From Sequoia sempervirens (Eukaryota > Streptophyta > Pinopsida > Cupressales > Cupressaceae), in the NCBI GenBank assembly GCA_007258455.2, contig VDFB02047230.1, forward strand, positions 161,394,635 to 161,458,634: a stretch of DNA of 64,000 nt, read 5' to 3'. Below the pieces are notes generated by a model. It was not told the origin of the DNA and ran no database searches. It saw only the letters and a list, made by a program, of their open reading frames with translations. Numbering within the stretch: position 1 is the first letter of the stretch; each line of letters opens with the position of its first letter. Made by a program: the position numbers and the translations under genes. Shown piece after piece: positions 12,558 to 27,634 of this stretch.

Positions 12558-15500
12558 GAGAGTTCAATAAGCAACAATATTAATGCTTGTGAATCTATAC
12601 ACTCCCACATTGGCTCTTAAGAGAGTTACATGCCTATATCATATAAAAATAAGCAATGAAATGACTTGTACTTAAAAAAATTATTATGTTGTAGTATTCA
12701 CAAAATTTGGGAGTGGTAATATGTTAACATGCATTAATTGAATCTTACTAGCAAGGAAATACATCATGATATCTCCTAGCTATCATGAAACAAAATGGCA
12801 TAATGGTTCATTGCTTGGAACTAATAAGCCAATATAATAAGCATCTCAAGCACTATTGGCTCACTAATCAATATGGATGCAAGTGTTTGCTTGATTAGCA
12901 ACACTTGCTAGATAAAATTAATTGGTGTAATCTATAAACTATGGCTAAAGAAAGTATTTTAATAGATCATGTTTTTTATTTTGTCATTCAATGGCTCTTG
13001 GGTGGAGAGTTCTTGGTTACTAACCATAGATATTGAGATACTTCAAATATTGCATCCATGTTCATGGGGGTTCTATTGATTTAGGAGAGGACAAGGCAAT
13101 TACTAGCACCATGGAAAAAGTGATGATTAAGAAACATATACTTGGTGTTCTTAATGAAACTTTGAAGGATGCAACTTTTGGTTTGTAGCTTCTCATAGGA
13201 ACCAAAGCTTCATAGTAAGAAAACAAACCATCAACAATAAAATGGAGGTTATTTTTCTATACCAAAAACACCCAATAGGAAAATAAGAGGAAGTAGAAGG
13301 TAGTTGAAATCTTGAAACAAGCAATGGGGCTTAGTGGCCAAACTAGTATCAAATGGATGATCTCTCTTTTCATTAATATTTTTGATGAAGATGAGGGTTA
13401 AATAATGGTAGTAATAGATACTTGAATAGTATAAGGGTCTATGTTAATATAATATAGTAGGACTATGACTCAAGCATTTTTTTTTCAACTTGAAGGATCG
13501 ATTCAATATTTTTTCCATAGTCCTAGCATCCTTGAAATATTTATATAATATTTGTGTACTTAATATAAAGGATGTGATCCCCTAGATTACAGTTTACTAT
13601 TTTAAAAAATGTGTTCATATATTATATATCATTTTTCATTATGTTATTTTCTATTTTTATTTTCTTTTCTTTCTCTTTTCATCTTAATAATTGATCATAG
13701 AGTGTGATCCAAAATATTGATGATAAAAATGATCAAACAATTAAAATATAGAAATTCTCTTTTCCAATATTATGGAATGTGGAAATTTGATGTCTTTATT
13801 TGATCATTTTGTAAGTTTAATTTTTTTTTCACGTGTTATAATTTACATGCAACATGTCATGATGTCCAATACTCTCCTCTAACTATTTTCATAGTTTGTT
13901 TAGGTTTATAAAATCTTCATTGATATGGTTGAAAATAAAAATATATCTTCATTAATGATCACTAGAATAACTTTTGGATAATAGTAAATGGTAATGAATA
14001 GCAATGAGAGTGGAACTAAACTATGAAACTAGATGAGACAAGGTAGAAATTGAAAAATGAAGTCTAAAGAGTAAAAATATGAAAGCTTTCACATTTAGGA
14101 ATCAAAATAACTAAATACAAAATATAGATAAATTTTTTTTTACTATCACAAGAAATTCTCAAAGGTAATAAGCAAAAAGTTATTTTAATTTGATGAAAAG
14201 TATAAGGTTTCATGGTTTGTATACAAGTATAAGGTTAAGAAGCCTCAACTTTATAAGTAATGGGTAAAAGTTCAAAAAAGAGCTCTTGCTACACAACATA
14301 GTAGCTCTTGAATCATCTCTCTTACTAGTGCCAAGTGTAGATTCAATGAACTAAGAGGTTAACTTATACATAGTATTATCCATGAATTCTCAAGAAGCAT
14401 GACATTGTTTTTTTATGTAAGAATCCTTCAAAGTGAGAGGAGTGTGTGTGAAGAATGCCTTCATGTACTATGGCCATTTGAGCACCCTCACTATCGGTTG
14501 ATTAGTGTAATGGAAAGATAGGTAGTTAAAGGTCATTACTCTCATAGTAGAACCTAAACTTTTAAAATATGAGTTGCAAACCATAAAATTATTTATGGTA
14601 AAGAAATGTTTCATGTCAACCAAATTAGTAGTGATTCTCCCTTACCTATGTTGTGCTTATATTAATATTACATGTCCTTTTAGTATATATAGTGGAAATA
14701 ATATTTTTGAATGAATTTTTATGAGTAAATATGGGAGGTTTTTAATTGCAAGTAATATTATTTATATATAGATTAGATTTATTTAAGAAAAATGCATTTA
14801 AATTTGATGAAGGGATACTCCAACCAACACCCACACATGAAACAACAACAAATATTAACACAAAAAATGTAGGAAGGAAAACGGCGCACTTTTGATTTCT
14901 CCTAGAAAATAGAATTACATATTCAAAAATTACAATACTACAACTACATGGGCTTGATTCACAACAAAGAAAATAAACTCTCTAAGAAAAATATATAATT
15001 TAGAGCCACAGTTTACACTAATGGAGTCGTCTTCTATAACCCCTGTTCACCCCTTTATTTGGCATCAATAATCACCTTAGAATGTTTTGGAAAGTGTAAC
15101 TCCCTTTTTTTTGGTGCCTAGAGGTCCAACCATTTTTTTTCCCACCCAAGAAGCTATTTCATTTGAAATTTTAATTTTAATAGCATAACTTCTCGAATCC
15201 ATAACTTTTGACTCAGCTTGTCCATTTTTAGAGCTTTTATGAGGCTTTTAATAGCTTCAAAGTTGAGTTTGAAACTTTGTAGCAAAAATTTCCCAAGGAA
15301 AAAACTTTAATATCTGGCAAAAAGTATAGGATATTGAGATGATTCTTTCACCATTCACCTCAGTTTTAAATTCTACTCATTGGGATAAGTTTTTAGGTCC
15401 ATGTACGTGTTCGCATAGACTAACTTACTAAAAATAGTAGGTGACCATTTTTGGCCTTTTTGGACTTCTGACTATCCTACACCCTTGAAGTGTCATCATG

Positions 15501-15960
15501 GATCCAAAACAACTAAAAATACTTACAAACAAAAGGAAAAATAATTTTTGTATTGCAAGATTCCCCTTACACCAATAGATGCTCCTGCATCAAAATTTAT
15601 CAAATGTTATCTATTATAAGTTTTTTAGTCTTCCTTTTAAGCATTCTACTACAAGATTTGAGCCATGTCTATTGAATATATTTTGAAAGTTTCTCTTATC
15701 TTTTTTCACAAATTTTCTTAATGTGAGATTAACACAAATACTATTTCTATTCTTACAATCATTTAAGATGTGATTTATAAAAGGGGTGCAGGCTTCTATT
15801 TCTACTATAGAATAAATTAATATATAAATATGAAGTGATAAGGCTCGTGATATGAGGAAAAAAATGCTACAAAATAAATTATAATCTTGTCTTTGCAAAT
15901 AGGAGCCCCTACTTTTTAGCCCTCAAAATTCCAATAGTTATTTGTGGGTTGGGGTTGGAA
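12558..15960. other. Gene-free stretch of block A
   Basis: About 13800-14800 and 15600-15960 are diverged copies of block B sequence. About 14815-15600 is absent from block B and looks like a further insertion of unknown class. No domain-bearing frame is visible. Confidence 0.5.
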
Positions 15961-18398
15961 ATTCTAATGCCCCAAGCCTCACAACTAGGAAATTAGCTAA
16001 GAAAACAATTTTTTTCAATAAAACAACATACAATTTCAAATCTTCGCAAATACAAATAATATATTGACATGCCACATTACATGCAAATATGTGCACAAAG
16101 TTTTTTGTCATGCACAATGACATAGAAGACATAGCAAGGATGTTATGGTGATGTTGAACACACCACACACAAATTAAGACATTGAGAAAAATTATAAGAC
16201 ATCATCATTGTTCCAAGAAAGGTGGAACACACAGAAGACTTACAATTCATGTAACAAATTCAACACGATGAACCCATGAGAGAGTGGGACTATAATATGA
16301 TGGTGATCAACTCCTAACTTGTTATCATGTTCCATTATAACACAATTATAAGATAATATGAGGGATCCATATACCTAAAATGCATTCCCTAAACACACTT
16401 GATGACACTCAAAACATTAAGGAAAACCTATGTGGGACAACTAGATTTAATCACATCTCAACTAGATAAAATGACCCATGGTTTCCTACATGCATGAAAC
16501 ACTTACCAATACAAAAGGTGGTATATATTCCAATAAAATACACCCAAACACAAGGGACAAACATTCAAAATAGATTTCTCCACTAAGAGGTATAATCCCT
16601 CCACCAAATAAAATGACAATGGGTCATTTTAATACAAGGTCACACTGGCCAATAAAATAGTTGATGTAACTCCCAAATTATGAAATCTATTGAGAAGTGA
16701 CAAGGGAATACTCATAAGAACAAGGGAAAAAACTTTTATTTACAAATGCTTGGAAATTACTACTATCTAACAAAATAAAGAACTACAATGTCTAGAAATG
16801 ACACTAGCATCATATTAGTCAATTGTTCTATTTTGGTGCTATAGTTTAGCTCTAGTGTTGGAGTCCTATTTTTTTGCTATAGTTCTCTACCTACATTATA
16901 GTTATGGCTAAATACCAAATGAATGATTGTTTCCAAGTCTAAAACCCAAGGATAATTCCTCAAACTCACAAAAATAAGATTCAACTAAAAAATAAACACC
17001 AAAATGACTCCAAATAATTGGAAGACCAAGATGCACAATTACACCCAATATGTAAGACACAAGCCAATAGAAGAGATGCATCCAAAGGACTAGGTTCCAA
17101 GGACATGGGAGGTGGATGGAAATATTCGCAACACACCCAACTCACTCTCCCTTCACAAGGAGAACAAAAATTCATGACAACACTACATCATGACATCCTC
17201 ATTCTCAACTCAAACTAGGAAAATGATTCTAACATATATTCTAATTATATCATAATTAAATATTTGCTAGCTCATTACATTTATTTCAAGCCCAAATCAA
17301 ACATGCTCTAAGTTCATTTTACCAACATAGCAATAAGGATGAAAATCATATGAAATGACATGCATATTTGACACCGATATTGATACATGGTAAAATTAAT
17401 CATAACATTGTCACCACTTATATGGGTGGTTTACAATATTTCCAAATAGGAGGTTTCAATATAATAGTACAATTATATATAAGGACTCAAATGTCCTAAA
17501 TCATATATTTTACAACTTTCTTAAAAATGAATTAATCAATAAAGGTATGAATATTTTTCCATCTTGAGCGTGATATTGTGCCACTCAAATAAATTTGCAA
17601 GTCCCCATAGTTTTTGATCACCACCAAACTATTTGATACCCATAGGTCCACCCCATTGTGCTAGGAAACAAGCACATGGGACAAAAAATACACTCATACA
17701 AAATAAGGGAGTGTGACTTACACACATGCCAAAAATTATGCATAGAAATTGGATATGAACACATACAATCAAGGTCTTATGCAATCACACACATACATGG
17801 CCCTATAGATGAATCTTACATTAGATACAAAATATAGTGATAAGAAGGATGACGATTCTAGAGATAGACAACACTCTATGAATATGTGGGATTGGGTATG
17901 CATCCAATTTTCCCCACAAAGGTATCCAGATGACATCCATCACTCCTAGAGTGTGGCATGTCCTTGATATATCATACTAAGCCTTTACAAGTACTCTATG
18001 TATGCCATTGATTTACATCTTGTTTTGTTTTACTACCCAATGAAGTTTAATTATCACTTAATTAATAACTTTCACCTATTATAGCCACCATAATCATTTG
18101 TGGATTTGAGAAAAAGTTGAGTCACTCCTCTCCTACACCCTATACCTCAAATCCTAGGTTCCTCACACCAAATCACTATTTGTGCATGTGATAAAAAACA
18201 ATGCAATAAATTCAAGCACCAATTCTAGACATAGTCCCATAAAAGTCTAAATGGAAAAATAACGAGTCTTATTCTCTCTCACTCTAATTTATTCATATTC
18301 ATTCCAAATTAAAAAAATTAATTAATTTTTTCCAATATAAAACCAAAAAAGTCCCAATTACACCATTAATGAATGCTCAAATTTATAACTTTTTAATA
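15961..18398. other. Unrecognised AT-rich spacer between blocks A and B
   Basis: No coding signature, terminal repeats or long internal repeat were found. If the blocks are a tandem duplication, this stretch would be the early part of the right-hand unit, with its partner lying left of the window. Confidence 0.4.
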
Positions 18399-21300
18399 AA
18401 GTAAAAATTGTAAAATCTAAGGACACCCTTTTGATCCCAATATGAAGAACAACATTCTTTTCACTTCAAATTCACATTTCCTAATTCCATAAAAGAATTC
18501 CCATAGTCATGGCTTAAAATGAACCTTTTAAAATTTAAAGACAATCAATTTAAACATAGTAAATAAGAAATTAATTAAATTTAAAGTTCAATCAATATGC
18601 TACCACTAGAGTGGGCATGCCAAACATGAATTATGAAAATTCAAAAACTAAGAAAAGGAAGTGAAAGGATGAAGTGATTAGGACAAGAGTCCTAAGGTTT
18701 AGATAATGTTTGACGTGGAATAAAAACTAAGGTGAAAGGATGAATGGGTAATGGTTATGGATTATGGATGAGTTTTGGGATGGTGATGGATAAGGATTAT
18801 AGACAAGGACTAATTTTTTTGGAAGATAGTGGGTATGGACTATGGCTTAGACTAGGGTTATGGTGAAATGGGGTATGAACAAGAATGGTGAAAGACCATA
18901 AATGTCAAGATACAAATGTGTCAGGACATGTAAGAACAAAAATTTAGAAGTGTTGAAATAGACAAGAATTGAAATGTGAAAGTGTTAAAATGCATAAATG
19001 CTAAGATGGGGGAAGTATTAGATTAATGAAAGGAAATCGTAAAAATGCACAACCATTTAAACATTGAAAGTATTGAAACAATGTAGGTGCTAAAACATAA
19101 TGCAAATGCATTAATATGTATGGGTGTGTTTGTTTGAGGGATTCTTGGAAATGGTTAAAAAATAAACAACATACATAATAACTAATTTTGGACTTCAATT
19201 AGGATTAAGGCCGATAGGCATGCACTAGTATCACACAAGAAAATATGACAAACACTTTGTGTGAAGTCCTATATTATTCAAGGAGGATTGTCACCTTTTG
19301 TGGGACCATATTTATACTATCTACCAAGGGAATGGGTAGCTAGGGAATGCAAGGTCATGGACCACCTATGCACCCCTTATCCTAGAGGATTAAGACTTAC
19401 CCAAAGTGGGCTCTACCTTTACCTCTCAAAAGTACATTGAGTAACTTCTTAGTCCTAACTAGTGTCTTATGCACCACAAACAAGATGGTTGGAAGGTATT
19501 ATCTAGGATGTACAAGTTCTCTAGTGTATTAGGAGCCCCAAGGCTAGGCCAAGCATGATGATGACTCTAGTGAGGTACAAATTTTGTTGTCCCCCCTTTA
19601 TATACCCCATTGGTGTGGTTGAGGCCATCCCTTGGGGTGATGAAATCCCCAAATAGGCCTCTTAAAGGGAGAGGATTGCTAGGTATTTTTATCACTCAAG
19701 ATTACACAAAGTGCAAGGGGAGAGCATACACACAAATAGAACCCTTAGGTTCTACTCTAAAAAGCAAAGAAAAATTTTAATTAGTGAAGGGTTCTAATCA
19801 TGGATTAATTAATTAAGTTGGAGAAATTAGGGATTAAGGTTAGTTAGTTCAATTGGTTCTAGTTAATTTACCTTAGAGAGGAACATAATCAATTGTGGGA
19901 AGGGTAATTAATTAATTAATTGTGAGAATATGGAATAATGGTAGGGGAATGCTAAATTAAATATTTAAATTTAATTAATTAATTGATGAAAAAATGATGA
20001 ATCAAGAATCAATGGTGAAATTGGAGATTCTCCAATAAGATCTAATAATTGGTATCCCATGGAGAAAAATCAAATTGAAATATTGAACATCCCTAATTGT
20101 GTATATTACATATTGTAGTTTGTGTACCTTTCTTACATTACTCCTTACAATATTTACATAGGCTTATTTGGTGAAGTCATATTGTGACCCTTTCAAATTA
20201 TCTACAATCCCATTTTATTTTCTAATACTTTTAAACCAATTCAACAAATTCCTACATTTTGTGATCACTATCATAGTAACTATAGAATGAAAAAAATTCA
20301 AACTTTTAATGTATGGCCTAACTCTTTAGGACTATAACATGTTACTAGGTAAGGTCGACCTCCATTTCGATCATTGTTACCATTACCTCCATACCTTCCA
20401 TGCCCATATTGACTAGGCTCTCTTTACTTTAATATAACTATCTTTATTTAAGAAGAATAGATTATTTGTGAGCCATCTTCTCTTAGATATTTTTGAATTT
20501 TAGAACTCCTCCATTTCAAAGAAGTATAAGGATCAAATAGCTAATGTTTTACTCGTCACACTAAAATAGTTTCTATTTAGAATTTTTTTGCTAATCTACA
20601 CAAACTAATTGCATAGCTTCAATGTATACATGGCAGTGACTCTCTTGTCCCAATATACTTAAATAATCTATAGCTAGGGTTAAATTTTCCTTCCATGTAT
20701 GTACCGCATCTTGTAGTGTAATCTATTTACCTCTCTTTCCTACACTACTCTTGGTAATAATTTACAAAGGATTCTTTGGTGGAGTCATATTGTGATCCTC
20801 TTGAATAATCTAAGCTCCCTTTTTATTTGCTACTACTTTTTGAAGCAATAAAACATAGTCTTGTATTTTATTCAAGCATTATTACAATAACCACATAAGG
20901 GAAACTTTTCACATTTTCTAAATGTGTGTCCTAACTCTCTATGACTATAACATGTTACTAGGCAAGGTCAACCTTCATTTTAATCACTATTATAACTGTC
21001 TTTACATCCTCCACATCCACATTGACTAGGTACCCTTCAATTTAATATGGCGAAGCCTTCAGTTTTAATAAACAAACACTATTTTAATATATATATTGAT
21101 CTATATATATATAATTTGTACACCTTGCACTTATTTTTTTATTTAAGTCATACTCTAATATTTATTTAATGCTAAAGCTTTGCTTTATATTTTAACTCAC
21201 AATCTCTCTTTGTTCAAAACCATAATTGTATTGACTTCAATTACAAGCTCATGAATTAATACTTTTCACTTCAATATAAATTTGTTGTAAAAAATCTCAC

Positions 21301-24300
21301 AACCTTTTTAATTTAATACTAATCTCAATGATCAATAATAAAACCTTACTTTAATAATAATTGTTAAAATTGAAAAACCCTTGCTATATCTAAAAATCCT
21401 AAAAATAAAAATATATATAAAAACATGTATTTACCTGGTTTCTAATTATAACCAAGTGATAATTATAAAGTTGATGGCTTTCTACTCTACAACTTAATAT
21501 ATAATATCCCTCATGAAAACTTTTCATGTCACTTTTATACCTATGTTCTATTACTTTGAACATATTTTGTTTTGTCTTTTGCTTCATACCTAAATTATTC
21601 TTTCTTCGAAGTGATAATATGCTTAAAATACAACCCTACTTTTCTAGAAGCAACTTCTTGATTCATATAAGTTTATTTCATTAATTTAACTTTTAGTAAA
21701 AAAGACATATTATGGATTCAAACAGTTCTATAAAAACAACAAGCTCAATGCTATTCAAAATCATATTGGTTTGTTTTTGATGTCTATTAATTTTTCAACA
21801 CATTTGATGGAAGAAACAATATGACAAGACCCCACCCATGTGATTTTTGTGGCAAAAGGGTCAAACAAATCTAGACATTGAGAGATATAATGTTTCTACA
21901 CTGATTTTTTTTATTAATTCCATTTGTCATTCAATTATTTTTGTTTGAACATTAAAATATAGATGAAAAAGTAATCTCTTGATTTTCATGATTTTTTGAA
22001 TATTTGTTTTGTAGGATTTTTAAGTCATAGCATTTGAAAAAATTCTCATCAAAATTTGACTTATTATTTAGAAATTTGGGAGAGTTGAAATTAGAGTGTA
22101 AAATAGACTATTAGGTCTTCTATTCTATTTAAGATACACTTTTTCCACAATTCATAATTTAGTTTCAATAGCTATCAATCAAGCTAGTCAATTCAAGTCT
22201 TAATTATGTTTTTCCATTCAAATATTGGTGAAGAAGTAATCTTTGATTTCTTATGTTTTTTTTTGAATTTTTGTTTTGTACGATATTTAATTCATATAAT
22301 TTTGAGAAGATTCTCATGAAAATTTGTCTTATTATTTAGAAGCTTGAGAGATGTAAAAATTATGGTGAACAACTAGACCATTGGGTCCTCTATCCTATTT
22401 ATGATTAAATTGTTTTGCTTTGAACATTTATTATCTTTATCTAATACTTTTAGATTATGTTTATTATAATACTTTTTAAATATAATTATATATTATATGT
22501 ATAAAGCTTTCATAATTCATGAAATTATATTTACTATTTATTTATTGGGACCACTTTCATGAATTTCTTTACCATCTTTATTTTTGGGACCACCTTCTTG
22601 TTTAGACTTGTATATATTCTCTTTAACTTCCTTCCCACACATTATCTAATTCTTACATTATATCTTTCTTTTTTCACTCTCCTACCTTATTCCTTTCTTT
22701 TTTGATTGCTTTTAACTCTTTCTCACTTTTATTTCACATTTTTATTTATTTGTCTTGTATTTCAAATTATTTCATGTTTATTTTTGCCTACTCATATTAA
22801 GTGAAGTGATTTTTGGCTTCTTTTTTGTTTCTATTTTTGGGTTACTTTTAATCTTTCAAGATAATACCTTTTAGCTTGGTATACTAATTTTTATTCTTTA
22901 TTTGATTGTTTATTAACTGCACATGTATATTTTTAGTTAACAACTAATATTTTCCTCAATTTGATGATGAATCATGAGTGTGATATGAAATGATGTAAAA
23001 AAACTTACATGGTTAATTTTAAAATCCCTCTAACTATCCTCACACTTTTATTCAATTTTTTTTTTATGATATTATGATGAAAAATAACTAACCTTTGCAA
23101 ATATACCAGGTTATTAAATTAAATGGGATGATTAGATGCAATTAACAACCTATAATTATGAGCTAAATTAATACATTAAAATTAAACAAATAAATTTTTA
23201 AAAATGACTAAAGATAAATAAGGATTCCTTAGCTCTATGTGTAACTTGATGTGCTAGGCTGCGAATTGTTGTTTTGTGATCCATAATGATGCTTTGATAT
23301 AAATTTGCCTATACGATGATATGATAGATAGCAAATTGAACCCTATTTTTATTTAGGGTTAAATAGTGGCATGCAATCAATTTGGTTTGATTCTAAATAC
23401 AAAATTGAACTATGTGTGAAATCAAATTTTGTTGCACATAATCAATCAATCAAACTTTTTTAATCTAAAAGACTAGTTTAGTTTACTTTCAAATATCTAT
23501 AAGTATGGTAAGGAATTTGTAGTGTTTACAAACATCTTTGAAGAGCTTGCTAGGTGAATGCCATGTTCTCCTCAGTCAAGTCCCTAAGTGAATCGATTAA
23601 ATGATACAAACACAAATCAAAGACAACAAACAACCATGCAATATGCCTATTTGTTGCTAAGTAGGTAGATGTGGTAATGAATGCCCAAATATGCTCCTTA
23701 AATGATGATGTACAAGTGATAAGTGAGAGTTCTAGATAGATCATTTATGATCTAAAGTAAATTATGGTTTGTCCTTTTATACACCACTCAAGAATACATT
23801 TTGAAATATTTTGTGCTCAAGTTGGTGAACAATGACTAGTATGAAGGACACAATATTGACCTAATTTTAAAATTAAAATAAATAAATTTAAAAAGTTTAA
23901 TATGTGCCCACGATGGGCCACAATTCCTAACCCAATACAAAGAAATGATAATTTGAAGGTTCTTGGGATGTAAGAATTTGAGATTAGTCCAGATTTGTAT
24001 GATTTATTAACTTTTTCATAAAAACATGTCATTTGTACACTAATCGTTACGTGAAGACTAACTCAATCAAAATGAAAGAAAAAAATACAAAATATACTAT
24101 TTTCACTATTATATACACATACACATTCTTATTTTTTCATTTTTTTTTTAACCTCCTCTTTTACTTTTTACTTTTACTTTTTACTCTAATTGTTTCCCTA
24201 CTCTTTTGTTATTTTTAAAAAACTTTATTAAGGCATTTCTTTTCATCTAGGTGGATTGAAATCTTTTTAGACTTATACTTTAGCCTTTGTGGTCTCTTAA

Positions 24301-25850
24301 ACATTTCATAAGGTGTTTTGAAAAATTTATAGAGCTTTATGGAGTAAAATGGTTGCATAAAAAGTATGTGCTATGTAGTGGTTAATATTTGGCTCTTATT
24401 TGTCTATAGTTTTATTATAATTCTTTTAGTTTAGTATATTATTTGATTAGTTTGTAATTTTAAGATTTTCTAGAATTGTTACAATTTACTTGTAATATGT
24501 TGTGATGGCTAGTATCTATCTCTAACTTGTTATTGTAGTTTGTTTAGCTTGTGAATTCTTTCTTGATGCACAAGGTTTATTGATATGGTTGAAAATAAAA
24601 ATATATAAAATTTCAGTAATTATGATCATTAAAATAAGTTTGGGATACTACTAAAATGATAATGGATGACAATGAGAATATAAATTAAAGCATGAAACTA
24701 GACAAGAGAGAAATTGAAAAAGAAAGTCTAAAGAGTAAACTTACAAAACTTATCACATGTAGGTTCAATATAAATAAATAATACAAAATGTAGATCAGTT
24801 AATCTCATATTATAACAAGAGACTCTCAAATGGAACAAGCAAAAAAGTTCTATAGTTTGATGAAAAATATAAGGTTGCATGGTTTGTAAAAGAGTTGCAT
24901 AGTAAAATAAGATTAAGAATCTTTAACTTTATAAATAACAAGTAAAAATTAAAGACGCTGATCTTGTTATGCAATATAATGGCTATTAAATCATCTCTTA
25001 ATGTTAAGTACAAATTCAATGAATTAAGAAACTAACAACATAACGACTATTAAATCTTCTCTTAATATCAAGTATAAATTCACTCAACTAAAAGACCAAG
25101 GTCCAAGTTATATATAATTATTATCCATGCCCAAGTACTATACCATTGTTTAATGTTTTGTATGTGAAGAACGTCCTTATGCACTATGTACATTTGAACA
25201 CCTTTAATATCAATTTATTGTATTTGTAATGGCAATCTAAGTAGATAAAAACTATTCCTCTCATAGCATGACCTCAACCAAAATAAAATTGAGTTACAAA
25301 CTTAAATAGTAAAGAAATTTATCATGTCAACCAAATTAGTTGTGGTGCTCCTTTACCTATGCTATACTTATATTGCTATTACTTGTCCTTTTAGTATATA
25401 TAATTAAAAGAATATTTTGAATGAATTTTTGGAATAAATATGGGAGATTTTTAATTTTTTAATTATTAAATATGGATTAGATGTATTTAAATTAATAAAT
25501 GTTTGTGCTATAAGTTTTTAATTGTGTTTTTAAAGTATTTATTATGTTGTTTTGTTACAAGTTTTTAGTCATGTATTTAAAGGTTTTCATAATTTTCATC
25601 AATGTAAGATTAATATAAATATTATTTTTATATTTTTCAATCATTTAAGATATTATTTTATGGAAAGAGTCAAATTCTTATTTTTAGTATGAAATAAATT
25701 ATAATTTCTAATTATAAAGTGATAAGGTTTATGAGATGAAGAAAAGGTTGTTATATAATAAATTAGATTCTTATCTTGAAAAATAAGAGTTGCTCTTTTG
25801 TAGTCCTCAAAATTTGAATAGTATTTGTAGGGTGATGTTGAAAATTTTCC
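18399..25850. repeat. Block B: right copy of the colinear duplication
   Basis: Begins with AAAGTAAAAATTGTAAAATC, almost identical to window bases 2-21, and follows block A in order. It lacks the gypsy element: the uninterrupted counterpart of the insertion site is at about 23985-23995. It has its own non-matching segment at about 18665-20330 and an internal duplication (20095-21050). No intact gene is seen. A weak Gly-rich then CYSPKELGH-like stretch on the minus strand near 20330-20400 hints at an old gag zinc-knuckle region, which would favour a retroelement origin. Confidence 0.7.
20095..21050. repeat. Local duplication within block B, period about 600 bp
   Basis: The series around TTGGTGAAGTCATATTGTGA, then GACTATAACATGTTACTAGG, then the AAGGTCRACCT/CCTCCACATYC stretch occurs at about 20095-20430 and again at about 20690-21050. 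Block A has one counterpart near 2560-2760. Confidence 0.6.
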
Positions 25851-26125
25851 ATATAGTTTATGATTTTGTTTCATCAGAAGACATCTCATTTTTGTTGGAT
25901 TCTCGTGATTTTTAGGTTTGAATAGTATTTGTAGGGTGGGGTTGAAAATTTTCCATATAGTTTATGATTTTGTTTCATTAGAAGACATCTCATTTTTGTT
26001 GCATTCTCATGATTTTTAGGTTTGAATAGTATTTGTAGGGTGGGGTTGAAAATTTTCCATATAGTTTATGATTTTGTTTCATAAGAAGACATCTCATTTT
26101 TGTTGGATTTGGATGATTTTTATAA
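25814..26125. repeat. Three tandem copies of a 104-bp repeat
   Basis: Units start at TTGAATAGTATTTGTAGGGT (25814, 25918, 26022) and differ by only a few bases. They sit where block B similarity to block A ends. Confidence 0.9.
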
Positions 26126-26214
26126 CTTAAAATTCTTGACTTAAATTTTTAATTAAGTGGAGAGATGTTTATCAATTTAGAATGAGGTTTGAAAGTTTGC
26201 GTACATAGAATCAA

Positions 26215-26475
26215 AAAGTGAGAATAAGATAAGATAATATAATAAGATAATAATAATATAATATAATAATAATATAATAACAATATAATAAAAATAAAAT
26301 AAAAAAATCAAAATAAGATAAGATAAGATAATAAGATAACAATATTTTAATAAAAAAATATAATATATTAACAAAATAAATAATAATAGAATAAAAAAAT
26401 TAACAATAATATAATAATAAAAACAATACTAATATCTTAATAAAATATAATTATCTATATAATCAATATAAAATA
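26215..26475. repeat. AT-rich low-complexity tract
   Basis: Nearly pure A/T with irregular AATAATAT and AAGATAAGAT motifs. It marks the left edge of the spacer before the gene. Confidence 0.8.
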
Positions 26476-26940
26476 ATAATATTTGTAATCACACGCCTAG
26501 AAAATAATACCTATGAGTGTCTTCTACATATTTTTTTCAAAATATAAGTAATGCTAATATTATCTATTACTATAAAATCTTTGGGACCACCTAATTGTAA
26601 AAGGCTCATAAATTAACTCCCTTCCTAAGACCTTAGCCTAGTCTATAAGCTTATGCTAAAGTAGGCCTAAAGTTTGAGATCTTTTAAAAATTTTAATTTA
26701 AAAAGAAAAATACTTCATTTATTTTTATCTAAAATTTCACACCTAAGTAATTAAATTTCTTAGAAAATATGCATGAAATTTTTAAAAAAATTCTTAACCA
26801 AATTTTGTTGAAACACCTACTTTGTTTAAAATTTCTCACCTAAACACTTGAATTTTTGAAAAGATGAAATTTTCCTAATTTTCTCAACAATTTTTTTTTT
26901 GAAATATTTTATCTAATTTCTATATAAAATTTCTCACCTA

Positions 26941-27022
26941 AAATATTTTACCTAACCTCTCCATAAAACCATAATCTAATTAAATATTTTACCTAACCTC
27001 TCCATAAAACCATAATCTAATT
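26941..27022. repeat. Two tandem copies of a 41-bp repeat
   Basis: AAATATTTTACCTAACCTCT begins at 26941 and again at 26982. The two units are essentially identical. Confidence 0.9.
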
Positions 27023-27634
27023 AAATTGAATACAAATTCTTAGTAACCTCTTTATCTAACCTTTTCATCTAATCTTACATTTAAACTTCTATCATTTAAC
27101 ATTAAACCTTTTAATTTTTATATTAAATAATACTGAATTTTAAAAAATAAAATTTAAAACTAAAAAACTCAAATTATTTATCAAAGACAAACATTAAGGT
27201 TATCATGTGCATTAAACAATTTACTATCTATTCTTTCAAATAATTGATTGATTTTTTTTAATAATGGACTACTTTTTCTTTAATATGAATCATGGAAGAC
27301 TCAAAACTATTATTAAAAAAAGCAATCGTGAATACCATCTAATGAAGGCAAAACAAACATTAACTTACAAATCATCTTTAAAGAAATAAACGTGATGCAA
27401 AGCAGACCGTTAGATAATACAGTTTTTGAAACAGCCCTGGAATTGAGGATCTCGGCAGGGCGTTTCCAAATCATACGCGTCAAATTTTAGTAAATATATA
27501 TATATTTACATATATTTAACACTTATTCCAAGATACCAAACCCGTTTCTCTCCACCCCACGTCACAGCACGTTTACGGGCATCTGTAAATTGTCAACGGA
27601 AAAAGCAAGAAATTCTAAACTATGGCCGGGAATC

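Larger units (their letters stand above)
1..15960. repeat. Block A: left copy of a long diverged colinear duplication
   Basis: Seen by eye: several stretches match 18399-25850 in the same order and orientation. Positions 1-265 match 18399-18665, 2640-5631 match about 20340-23990, 10866-11200 match about 24000-24350, 13800-14800 match about 24470-25450, and 15600-15960 match about 25500-25845. The copies are clearly diverged, with many substitutions and small indels. Block A has extra segments at about 690-2310, 5632-10865, 11220-13790 and 14815-15600, which look like later insertions. No intact host gene is visible. It could be an old tandem segmental duplication with an offset of about 18.4 kb, or two copies of one long decayed retroelement. 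Confidence 0.7.

Noticed and set aside
25814..26125. CRISPR-like reading of regularly spaced repeats
   Set aside because: The 104-bp units are contiguous with no unique spacers, and the setting is a eukaryotic nuclear genome.
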